Assembly: GCA_024516155.1 (NCBI GenBank)
Contig: JAJJXM010000015.1
Span: forward strand, 806,001-870,000
Source: Pyronema omphalodes
Lineage: Eukaryota > Ascomycota > Pezizomycetes > Pezizales > Pyronemataceae
Direction of reading: 5' to 3'
DNA: 64,000 nucleotides
Below are positions 14,101 to 24,892 of this stretch, in pieces. The translations under genes were made by a program, and so were the position numbers. Position 1 is the stretch's first letter, and each line of letters begins with the position of its first letter. The notes beneath the pieces are model-generated. The model was not told the DNA's origin, did no database searches, and was given only the letters and a program-made list of their open reading frames with translations.

Positions 14101-17100
14101 TGGCATCCGTCATTTCAATTCCTCGGACGGTGATACTAGAAGTTGTTCTCCGGAGTGCGTGTGGTGCATGTGATTCTTCATCATGTGTCCAGAGACCGTC
14201 TGATCCAGATCCAGAAACAACAACCTTACCCTTCTTGACAACGATATCCTCAGGCAATTGAAGAGTCCATAATGATCCGGTGGCTTTGGGAAGGTCTATA
14301 CTTTGTTTGCGTGGGGCAGTGATAGTGCGTTCCGGCGTGGCGGTAGTAGTGCGAGATGCGGCTTCTGGAGTCCACAAAGGTGCGGCGGAGATGGGGGAGG
14401 TGGTAGTGGTAGTCGTGGTAGTCGTGGTAGTTTTGGTGGTGGTATCGCATGGCGGGGTAGCAATTGCAGGTGCTGACGTAGCCCAAAGTGCGCGTGTATC
14501 TTCAGTTGCGACGAAAATTCTCTTGTTTGTCTGTCTGAATACTGGTCTAGATGGTTGTTGCGATGCTGGTTCGGGGGCATTCCAAAGCTGATCTGCTGAT
14601 ACGACGACTCTTCCCTTGCGGACGACGATGTTTCGATTCTCCCACATGCTGTCCGAGGCTGGTGTAACTGTACTAGATGTGTTTCTTTGTGCGGTTGCTC
14701 CTTGTTCTGGTTTTCCTTCGATGGGTCGTGATGCTGTTTCTCTGATCCACAACTCAGGTGGAGGTGGCATTAAGATCTTGGAGGATTCTTGGTTGTAGTC
14801 GGCGTTCACTCTTTCAATGGGTGGTGACACAGCAGCAGCAGCAGCAGCAGTCGCAGTAGCACTCGCGGTCCACAAGCGCCCTTTGAGTCCTGGTCGCCTT
14901 GCTACTTCTTTGACCTCTGGTTGTACGTGTGCAGGGTTAATTTCGGAGGAAATATTGAACTTGATTAATATCCGGTTGCTTTGTTGCTTTGACTTTTCCA
15001 AAATAGCCGGTGATGGATATTCGGAGTTGCTGGAATCCTTATGAATTTCGGAGTTATTTTTCTTATGTTCCTTCTGGATACTGTCTATTTTTCCGGACTC
15101 CTGTGCGGCGGCGGCGGCTGAAACTATTACACACTGCATCCAAGTCCTCTCGGCTTCCACGTGCCTCGGCTCCCTCTGCCACAGCCCGCCGTGAACCTGA
15201 ACTTCTGCTCGCTTGGTAAGCCGGGTAGGACCAGTAGATCTAGTGATCGGCTTGTTGACGGCCGACAAAGACAACGGAGGCTGCAAAAACCGAGCTTTCT
15301 TCGGCTTTGACGGAGCCAACATCTGCGCTTGTGAAGTCTTTGAAGACAGCTCAGAAGCCGCCTTCCTGTCTTGTATTGGTTTCACGGCTGTCTTTCTCCA
15401 CAATTTACTCCCCGCATGATACTCCTGTAAATCCACGAGTAAAGGTGCATCCTTCCAAAGTCCCTTTACAGAAATTGATCTGTTACTTTTCCAAAGCTGT
15501 GGTTTAGGGTTTGATTGGTTGTGGTTGTGGTTGATATGATCCAGGGTCCAGAGCGATTCGGGCTTTGGCATGTCTTCCGCGGAGATAACGGGTTTCGGCC
15601 GATGCACTGGGTTGGATGTATGATTTGAGCTAGTGAAGCTGGAGAACAAGAAACCTGGTGCGTTTGCATCGGAACTGCTGAGTGTCCATAGGGTTTGGTA
15701 GCTTGGAGATTCAATTGATTTTGATGAATTTGAATTTACATTTGATGATAATGACGACGATGATGATGACGATGAGGATGGCTTTTGCGATGAACTCAAT
15801 TTTAATTTCGTTGATGATGCAGAGGATGACTTGGCCGATGCACCTGGCATCCATAGATGTTTCCCGTTGTTGGAACCGCAGCCGCTCCTCAACGATTCAG
15901 ATTCGGTCCTTAGTGCAGATTCCGTCATTACAAGTGAACCCATGAAGTTTGTGGGGATCGCAGATAAGTCCGGCGACGATGATCTTAGGGAGTTTAGGGG
16001 GATTAGGGGGGTTTCGGGAGTTATTGGAGTTTGGCGGGTTTTGGGGGTTTCTGAACAAAAGACTCTTCCAGCCACTCTGATGCTCACAAATCGTTTCTGC
16101 AGCATCTCCTCATCAACCTTCATCATCTCTACACTTCTTGCCCTTCGCTTAAGTGCTGCATTCTGCACCTTACAAAACTGTTGCACTTCCTTCAACTGTG
16201 CCTGAAATTGTTGGGAGTCTCCAAAGCTGTGGTGAATATGCACTACACCAACATGTTCCAGTTCAACTGCTTCTCTGGCTTCTTGCACCTGCTGTGGAGA
16301 GGACCCAGACTGGTACTGCAAGGGCAAAGGGGTTACCATACTGACACTGTGCCTGAACTGCTGCTGCCACAAACCCATACCCTTAGCGCCACATGCTACC
16401 TTCTCGAACCTCTCAGCCGCCTTCCAAAGCGCTGTGCCATGGGCCAGGGACTCGGACTGGGATTGGGTGTCGGGAACGGCGCTTGTAAGGCTTGCATTGT
16501 CTGCATTGTCTGCACGGTCTGCAAGGCGTGCACGGCTTGGCACCCTTCGCTTGGTTGGAAGCGCGGTTATCGCAAGATTTCCCGCGGTAATGTTGTTGCT
16601 TCCTTTCATTGATGCTGGTGCCTTGGTAAATTGCCATAGCAATGATGAAGAAGTTTCCTTTCCTTCGAATCCCAATCTCCCATCAGGCCACAACGGTGCC
16701 AACATACCCGGCTTCTCCGCCTTTTTCCAAAGCCCAAGTTTCACACCCCCATTTTTTCTCCATAACCCCATTGACCGCGCTCCAAAACCTATACCATCAA
16801 CATCCGACCCTTCATGTCTGACTCCTATTCTCCTCCCCTTTGTTGTCATGTAGCGCTTCTTGTTGATATCAACCTTCAAATCCACAGCATCTGGCCAAAG
16901 TCTGCTCCTTCCCCCCGCCGATGTCCGCGGTTGTTGCGATTTCGGCGGTTGTTGCCATAAGTAAAATTTTCCACTGGGAATCATAACTGCGGCTGGTACC
17001 GTGGGAAGCGCGCGGTACAGTACCGTATCTGAAACTTCAAGGTGTGGGGAGGTTGTGCCTGTAGGATGCTGACAGGTTCCGTTGACAGCAGGGATCGGGG

Positions 17101-17277
17101 ATGGTCCGGATGTATGTGATTTAATCACGAGACTTGCACTGATTGACACACCGACGGGAACAGCGGGGAAATTATCTCGATTGACAACGCGGGGTTTGAC
17201 GCGGGGATTGACATGATGTAGATCCACTGTAGCTGCAGGTCGATTTCGCGGGTATGAAGGAATCAATGTTGTGGGTA
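11183..17277 (-). CDS. LW-repeat giant protein, 3' exon (2030 codons)
   Basis: A single open frame of about 2030 codons, one of the longest exons expected in a fungus. I do not recognise the family. The product is rich in Ser, Thr, Pro and Lys, mostly predicted disordered, and carries about 45 Leu-Trp dipeptides. From about residue 965 to 1650 there are six successive units of 110-127 residues. Each contains, in order, PLW..TASRTTTAVPERV, PKATGSLW, VVVKKGKVVV, ALW, LRR.KSS.T and VKVAGRLWTA; a diverged seventh unit lies near residue 1765. A charged coiled-coil stretch (about 1905-1985) and a short tail ending GGWYGGLGLF close the protein. The frame starts at a splice acceptor, TTTAG just before 17277, with a CTGAC branch site about 40 nt upstream. 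No in-frame ATG lies near its 5' end (the first candidate codon is TTG), so it needs an upstream exon. The best partner is the frame ending at 17809: phases match and the LW motif is shared. A separate gene with a tiny first exon is the alternative. Confidence 0.75.
12300..14390 (-). repeat. Six tandem coding repeats of 110-127 residues
   Basis: The PLW..TASRTTT motif recurs at about 14370, 13990, 13640, 13260, 12930 and 12590, with a seventh diverged copy near 11970. Spacing is 330-380 bp. Motif order is the same in each unit and indels fall between motifs. This is a coding tandem array. It is diverged enough at the DNA level to be stable, but unequal crossing-over could change unit number between strains. 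Confidence 0.85.
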
Positions 17278-17808
17278 CTAAATAGAAAAAAACGATAATG
17301 ATGTTTCGTCAGTATGATGTAGATTTTTTTACATTATTCACAGAAATAACAGGAAAAAATAGGATACGGGAAATGAAATGAGACGTATGTAGGTAGATGA
17401 GGGGCAAAATAATGATAATGATCCGGCCGGGGAAATATTGGATCTTGGTGAATCTTGGATCTTGAAGACATCAATCTGAGACCCGAGACTCAGAAGATGT
17501 AAATGTAGGATTATCCGCGGTCGGGGAACATCAGGAAGCAAAAGAGAAACAATAACAACAACCGGGAATTTCCACCAGTCAAAAACCGAGGAAATCAATA
17601 ATCAAACAGAATACCGTGCAATCCATCATCTTTCCTGGATCTCACCCCCAGCACCAGTATTTCCAAACCAAATCAATCAAAGAAATCAAAAAAAATCAAG
17701 AAGATCAAGAAAAACAAGCAACCAATCAACCACCCAAAAGAAAAAGGAAACCAAAACCAAAACCAAAACTTCAGAACCTCAAAGAAAAAGGAAAACTCCA
17801 TAACTAAC
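17278..17808 (-). other. Probable 531-nt intron, or promoter of a separate gene
   Basis: On the minus strand this interval begins with GTTAGT directly after the first base of the last codon of the upstream frame, and ends in TTTAG. A CTGAC branch-like site lies about 40 nt before the end. Removing it joins the two large frames in the same phase (one base plus two bases), giving a Val codon. GTTAGT donors also occur in the SRR1-like and permease genes here. Against an intron: it is far longer than the others in the window. Its minus strand is also very T/C-rich between 17620 and 17800, as fungal core promoters can be. Confidence 0.5.
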
Positions 17809-20800
17809 CAATAGCCCCCTTCTCCCCTTCTGTCATTCCACTAACCTCTCCAATCTTATCCTTCAAAACCTGAACTGTACCAGCCTCATCCTCATCGCCA
17901 ACCCCATTCTCACCACCATTCTGACCCACCCCATCCCCCGTCGACTTAACATCCGCATCCTTACCCCTCCATAAACCCGCCATCTTGTTCCCCAAGTCAA
18001 CTTTACCTATAACACTTCTCGGTTCCTTTTTCTCCCACAACTTATCCGATTTTAAAACCTCCAATCCAACTTCCAACTTCCTGCGGCTAGGTCTAGTGTC
18101 AATAGCAGCCGGTGGTAGAGCACTAGTTCTTCTTGCTTTCCACTGGGCGGCGGATAAAGAAGAAGAAGAAGGATAAGAAGGAGGAGACCAAAGCCCCGGC
18201 CGCGAAGAACTAGGTGTGTTCGTAGCCATAGCTTTAGGAGGGGGTTTCCATAAGCCATAACTCTTCCGCATATCTGGCGCTGATATAGCGGAAGTAACCT
18301 TAGCTGCTTCTTTAGCGATAGATTGGTTATCATGAACTACAGGCTGTGTAAGTTCGCCTGCTACTGCTACTGATACTGCTGCTGAAATTATGGGCTCGGG
18401 TTCTGATTTTTCTTGGGGTATTGTGAGGGTTTTAGGACCCCGGGGAGATGGGGGTGGGGTCGAGGACGGGGTTGAAGGCGGTGATAGTAACGATGATGGT
18501 GAAGTAACAGGAACAGGAACAGCTGAAGGAAGGGGAGCCATGTTTATGTAGACTGTTGCTGGAAGAGGTGTTGGGTTGTCGGTTGGGATATCGGGGTGTT
18601 GTGGTTGTGGATGTGGTGTTGAGGATGGGGATGGGGGCGGAGATGGTGATCGGGATGGGGTTTTGGTATTTCTAATCCCCCTTGATGCTGATGATGATGA
18701 TACTGTCATTTCTTCCTGAAGTTCATCTTCATCATCATCTTCATCCTGGTGTTCATCTTCATCCACCTTCCAAAGCTTCAAATCCCCATCCCCATCCCCA
18801 GAACCAAGAAGATAGTCGAAGTCGTTCTTATTCTTGATTTCCCTCATTCCTCTTGACATGATTTCATGCCTCGGATATCCGTCTTTCTCTTCTTCTGCAG
18901 CGGAAAGTTTTGGCAAACGATAGTCGTTACTATCTTCCTCCGAACCCTCGGAACCTATGGTGGTGATGGTATCAATACCCCTTACATCACCAAATCCCAA
19001 CCCACTATCAATTGAAAACAGCGAATCTCGATTCACCAATAAAGTTTTCCTCATACCCTTCCATTGCGTTTCTAGCCGGCTGGTTTCGGCTTCTAGATAT
19101 TGGAGGAGTGAGTCCCGGTGTTGGTGCTGGCGCTGGTGGGAGTTGATGGTAGGCCGGTTAGAATTTGATACGTGGATTGGAGAAATTGGGATAATGGAGG
19201 GTTCATCAGATGGTGTAATCTGATGATTATCAGGAGGAGGGTTAAGAATGTTAGGTAAGCTCTCCTTAGAAACTCTCTTTTCACTATGTATCTGTACCCC
19301 TCCTGCTGTTACTAGAGCAGATGGTATAGTCTTGGAGTTTTTCGATGCATGGGCTAAAATAGGAGGCGGAGGAGGTGGTGGTGGGCGTTGGTCTCGTAAA
19401 GGAACCATTCTTAAGGGAGCAGGAGGTTGCTTTCGGCGTCCATATCCCCGAGATTTAGAGGTGAAGGTTGGAATCGGATCTCCTATCCAGTGGTGTTTTG
19501 GTGGGTGGGGAGTTTGTTTTGATACAGAAACTCCGAAGCTGCTACTACCGGGCGATAGAAATTGTGAGGAAGAGGTGGGTTGGTACGTGCCTTGGAAGGG
19601 AGGTACAGAAGATTGCAAAGCTTCGAGTTCGATAGCTGAAGAAAGAGCGGAGAGGATGATAGTTTCAGATGTAGAAGATGGCGAGAGGTTGAAAAGTTGC
19701 ATTTCATCTCCGTCGTTATAGCTGTCCGTATCCTGATCTTGAGGTGTAGGAAAGGTGTGGCTTGATAAGAGAGATTCCGTGGTGCGGGATAGTGAAGGTA
19801 CAGCCTGTGATGAGGAGTTGGATGACTTTCTTTCACGAGCTAGAGTAATGTGAATATCTTCTGTTGCTTCTGAGTTGTTCAGAGTGCTGCCGGTGGCAAG
19901 ATTCAGCGTTTCCATTTCGATACCCAGAGTGATATCCTTTGACCGAGTTGTCATTGATGATGATGGCAACGTCGTTAAAGAAGCTGACCCCTTCCGTCCA
20001 TGCGTTTTCGCCACCTCAGTCTCTGTCTCAAGAGACATACTGTTCATCAAAGCCTTCGCTGTTTCATAAGGTGCCATGGGGGACTTGTCCTGTCTCAAAG
20101 CCACCATCCCCATACCGCCATTAAAAGCACTTTGCGGCGGTGGATTAACAGCTAGCGAGCTCTTTCTCACTGGTAGAACCCGTATTGGATCCGGTACAGC
20201 CTTTCTTTGCCGCATCTTATCTGTCGACGAGGCTGATATCGTTGGCAAAGACTCATCAGATTGTGACGTTATAGTGGCTGTTGTCAATTTTAGAGATTTA
20301 GCTGATTTCGGTCGGTTTCGGGGCGGAGATGGAAATTCTATATCTCGAGGGAATAAGACCCTCTCAGAGTCCCGTTGACTGAATGTCCCGCTGGGATGCT
20401 TTCGATGGATAATTGGCGTTAAGCGTCCTTTGGGAACCTCAGGGAGTTGTAAGACTTCGGAATTCTGCAAATCGTGGGAGAAGGAGACGGATGGCAAGAC
20501 GGGGGATTCCTGCTCCGTATCACTCTGCGCCTTGGGAGAATGATTCCTACTTCCGCCTGGCGACCGACGGAGGACCCCAGTGGTTTGTGCATCAAAACCA
20601 GTCGCACGGGCTGCTACTTTCAGTGCACCGTTGCTTTCTATGGAACGGATTAAAGCAGGGTTATCGTAGCTGATACGGTTTAGAAGGAGGACTCTCTGTT
20701 CTCCCGGCGCCATTCTTAAATCCCCGTTCATCTGCTCTGCCATGCGAGGGTCGTCTGGGCCGAGTGGCATGCCTGGAATATTTCTATTTGCAGCGAAAGC

Positions 20801-22435
20801 CTGGCTCGGAGGAGGAGGAGGAGGAGGAGGAGCCAAAGCAAAGCCAGCCTGAGACATGGTATATCGACCTGATGATTCTGTGGAATAAGTATTCCGGTAT
20901 TGTTTATCATGCCCAACCCTCTCTAAATCAGGCGGCAGAACTGCAACCATCGGTGATCGAGGTACTGACATTCCCATTTCTGGTATGGCTACCGATCCAG
21001 GGACAGGGACTCGTGGTATCGATGGTCTCTGGCTTGAATTGCTACCTGGAGTCCTTGAAGGCCGAGAGCTGACGGTGGTAATGCTTTGTGTGCTTATTGA
21101 TTCCGCATATTTCACTCCTTTAACTCCTGGTATTGGTGGTATCCCATGCTCTGGTAGCCCTGCGAAACTTGCTATCGTCCTAGGAGTGCCTGTGGTTTCA
21201 GATATTGATAATCCCGTACGGGAAGAATGCTTATATCCCTCTTCCTCTTCTAGTAATAATGTTGCATCAACTCTTTCTCTCTCCCTATTTATAGCTGTCC
21301 CCAAGGAGACAGTTCGGATGTCCCGTCCTCCGTTGCCGGAGTTTTGGGATATTAATACCCCATTTGTCAACATTGGCCCACTAATATTTGGGCGGCCGCC
21401 AGCATGGGAAGGATGATGGGTTTCTATCAAGTTGGGATGGGATATGGAGTTGTGGGACGGTGGGATTGTCCAGCTTGTAGGATTCCGGGATTCCAGGTCG
21501 CGGCGAGATCCAGCACGTGGGAAGGAGCGTACTTCTGAAGCATCGCTATCAAAACGTTGAAGTCTAGAATCAGAGACAGAGCCGCTTCCCATGCCAGCTA
21601 CACGAAGGGAGATCTCTGATTGTTGTTGAAGGAGGAAGAAAGAGTTGGGAAAACGCTTCAAAAGTTCTACATCGCATCATATTAGCATCACTCGTCTCAT
21701 CGTCTCGTTGCCGAAATTCTGAGGCTAGCTAATAATCAGCCTTAAAACGTTTTTGAACTTACCGAGAAGAATAGCTAGCATCACGGACCCAGGGAAAAGT
21801 CTTAAAAAGATACTCCCCACTCTAAGTTGCCCCGGAACTGCCGCCACTGCCCACCCCCATCCAGCAATCGTAACTCCCAGTAACCCAAGCTCCTGCCTCC
21901 CTCCCACATTTCCTGCCACCTTTCTTGCCCCCCTCCAAACTTCAACCGCTCTTAATACAGTAACCACCATAATCATCCCATCGAATGCCAGTACTGTAAC
22001 TCCAGCACTTCTTCCATGTTCTCTGTGTTCCGCCTCCGGAAAACAAACTGGTATGAAAGCTGATCGGGTGAATCCTGCAACGGTTGCGCCGAGAATAAAA
22101 CGGAGGGCTATCAAGACATAGACAATGGCTTTTTCGGAGGTTGCTAAAGGAGGAGGACGTACGGCAAAGAGGAGGAGGGTGAGTAATAGGAAACGACTAA
22201 GTTGATCGAAGAGGGAAGTAAGGATGGAGAGGACGTTGCAGGAAAGGGGGGATAATAGCAGTAATGCGGTGAATTGAAATATCAGCCAAAAAAGAAGGGA
22301 TGTGAAGAAGAGAAGATGAGTCAAGCGGAGAGGGCAGCTGGGGGAGAAATGTGGGATGGTGGGGAGTAATGAGAGGGTACTGGAGAGAAGGAAACCGAGG
22401 CCGAGAACAGCAGTAAGGACTCCCGCGACTTCCAT
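17809..22435 (-). CDS. Multi-pass membrane protein with disordered tail (5' exons of LW-repeat gene)
   Basis: Two exons: 22435-21763 and 21666-17809, separated by a 96-nt intron (GTAAGT donor, TGCTAATATG-type branch, TGTAG acceptor). The join is in frame, phase 1. The start is ATG at 22435 in context ATCAATGG. The first 225 residues hold about seven hydrophobic segments (near residues 5-27, 39-61, 64-88, 101-120, 143-162, 182-200 and 208-224), so an integral membrane domain is clear from sequence. After the splice comes about 1285 residues of Ser/Pro-rich, low-complexity sequence, with poly-Pro runs, an Asp/Glu block and, near its end, five LW motifs (KLWKV, YGLWKPP, PGLWSPP, DKLWEKK, AGLWRG). 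I do not recognise the family and assign no function. If read through without splicing, the frame stops at 17804-17806. I favour splicing at 17808 into the LW-repeat exon, giving 3541 residues overall. Confidence 0.7.
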
Positions 22436-23797
22436 TGATTGAGCGGAGAGACTGAAAATGAGGTCAGTAATAGACTGGGAAATGGAGGTGAAAGGAATCA
22501 GGTACTCAAGATATAATACACTGAGCAGAAATGCTCAATTTTCAATTGAGTTCGTCGTCTTCGTATTAAAATAAACCAGCACAGCTGTTTATGTAGTAAA
22601 AGATAATAAACAAAGAAACGAACCTTCGCACCCGGCGGTAATATGTATGTCAAGCGAAAAGACAGTAAAAACAACTCGCCGTTTGTGATTTGCGAATCGG
22701 GGAAAAACTGCAAAAGAGGGTTTGGGGGGAATAGATGGATTTAACCGTATTCCTTCCAGGCAGCTTGCCAGGACGCTGTCATGCAACAGGCGCAAGAGGA
22801 AACCTAGGGGCTTAGGGCTCCCAGGGCATCTACAAGGGTTCATCAACGGTCTGCGGTGATTCCGTCGGGGTATCAACGTTACTTTACGAGTTTTGTGTAC
22901 ACTGCTTCGCCGGCTTTCGCCGAATTCGCAAGGTGCTTCTACAGGACCCCGAAGCGAAACTGCTCCAACGTCACAGAAAACCGTATTGACAGCTCGGTGG
23001 CACAACCAAAAGCACAAGCTCCTGTATAGGCGAAGTTGCAGCAGAATTCAGTGGAGTTGAGTGAGGCACTGCGGAAGGTGACAGGGATATCGATTTTTGC
23101 GACATGGGATTGGCGCGGTAACAGCAGGTTTCAGGTTGTTCAGCCAGACGTATCATCATGCGTTTCAGACGCCAGTTAGACCATTGTTTAATGAATACCG
23201 AAGGGTTAAAAGTTCTTACTATATTGCGAACGAGATAAGGCGAGCGAGAAAAGGAATGTTCAGGGTCAGTTGAGATATTTCCATGCCAGGTACGGATTCT
23301 CTATGATCGGGGCTGTGTGCAGTTGTGGGCTCTGCCGCGGGTGAGGCGCTTGATTTTGACTGAGCCAGTACCGCCAATATCTTGGAGATTTCTGCCTGGA
23401 TAGCTGAAGGTGATGAACGAGAAGGTGGAGGTGGGTGGTGTGTATTCATCGTAATAGAGTTTTGTCTCCTTCGACGTCGCGCATAAAGTGTACAGTGCTA
23501 AGCAAAATCGTTTCCATCTCCACGTCATGCAGCCACTCCGCCGAATTAGTATGCAAGCATCGATATTCTTAACGTGATTGCCACGTCGGGACTCGTCGCC
23601 TGGGGATACTGGCCTTGATGTATTACTCAGCGGGGTGATATCGTTTGTGCTTTGGCATGCTCGAATGGAACCTCAAATGACCGTCGGTTAAATTCAAGCG
23701 CACACAGCACTTGAACAAGATCATATAAGAAAGGTAAGAGTAAACGTAGTCGACATTGATGTTTCATATTGGTTAGAATTAATTTGCATACGTCGAT
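22436..23797. other. Upstream region of the membrane/LW gene; no gene seen
   Basis: Frames here lack domain signatures or splice logic. The part next to 22436 should hold the promoter and 5' leader of the minus-strand gene; a TTTTCAG about 20 bases upstream of its ATG could be the acceptor of a leader intron. Nothing else is recognised. Confidence 0.4.
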
Positions 23798-23871
23798 GGT
23801 TTCATGGTGTAGTTGGTTATCACATCAGTCTAACACACTGAAGGTCCCCAGATCGAGCCTGGGTGAAATCA
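23798..23871 (+). tRNA. tRNA-Val (anticodon AAC)
   Basis: A 74-nt cloverleaf identical in its body to the minus-strand tRNA at 10451-10524: acceptor GGTTTCA/TGAAATC, loop CTAACAC with anticodon AAC, discriminator A, no intron. A run of ten T residues within about 20 bases downstream can terminate Pol III. It lies in inverted orientation to the other copy, on the far side of the giant LW-repeat locus. Confidence 0.95.
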
Positions 23872-24329
23872 TCATTTTTGTCTTTTTTTTTTGCAAGGGC
23901 CTGGAGGATCATCTTTTGAGAACCTTCTCGGCACAGTTCTTTGTTTATCTCGCCCTTTTAGTATCTATATTCCTCAGGGCTCATGGAGACCGCAACTGAA
24001 TATTTTTGAATTCACCGCAGCAGTCTTTTCTTATAATTATATTGGCGGTATACGTACAAGGCTGGTTCGACATATTAAAGACATGGTTAAAAAAAAGTAC
24101 TGCATCAGTCGTATTTCTGAGATTCAAGAGCTGGTTAGGTGCGCATAAATTTTCTTCTCATCACTCAAAACTTGGAACGTGACTTAGGATGCGTGGTACT
24201 TTGTTGTAGTTTGATGCCCAGTAAGGAGACATGCTATGGGGCAGATCACGAGGCATCGCATGCTGGGCTGAAACTTGACATTTCCCATCAAAATACTGTA
24301 ACCATGATGATGGAGAATGGTTTTAGATA
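23872..24329. other. Spacer, nothing recognised
   Basis: Beyond the tRNA terminator there is no frame with a start and no motif that I can support. Confidence 0.4.
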
Positions 24330-24830
24330 ACGGCAGTATTAAATAGCAAACTGACAAACTCGGTAGCTATGCTCTGTAGTTTGGTTACAGAATTCACTCT
24401 AGAAAGGCACCGGATAATGTTTCGGTCACGCAGGAAGTGATTTACAACCGATTTTCATACTGCCTAACAATCCTCTGCTATTTAGCTCCAATATCTAACC
24501 GTAAATATCCAACCCCCATCTTTATTTAGATAATCAGCTTTCGAAACAGCAGGAGAGAGAATGTCATCCGAGCCCATTTCCCGTAATTTAGACGTGGTCC
24601 ACTACTGGGGCCGGAGGCGCACGGGAGATGAATCCAGGGTGTCTACAACATGCCTTCGTCAGTAAAACTCATGAAGATTCGCAGCAATCTTTTAACCAGA
24701 ATTCAAACAGCACATCAGAAAAAACACTGAGTAAGGAAAACTAACGCAGAAACCTCTAGGACTAGCCCTTTCACCGTAATGACTCAGAAACAGATGTAAA
24801 TAATTCCGGTTATCAAGATATAGACATTGA
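24330..24830 (+). repeat. Duplicated 500-bp block, copy 1
   Basis: Aligns with 26907-27411 in the same orientation over about 500 bp. Identity is moderate in the first 230 bp and above 90% in the core, about 24570-24720 against 27148-27298. The copies are about 2.6 kb apart. On the minus strand the 5' end of the block carries a frame homologous to the 71-residue ORF at 27284-27499, but this copy has TGA stops in it. No terminal repeats or target duplications were evident. Confidence 0.75.
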
Positions 24831-24892
24831 GTAGGGAAAACTAACGCAGAAACCTCTGCAACCAGCCCTTTGACCGTAATGACACAGAGTAG
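24729..24892 (+). repeat. Local tandem duplication, period 100 bp
   Basis: The segment beginning GAGTAAGG at 24729 recurs, diverged, at 24829 (GAGTAGGG) and remains similar for about 64 bp. It lies at the end of duplicated block copy 1 and is absent from copy 2, so it arose after or independently of the larger duplication. Confidence 0.7.
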
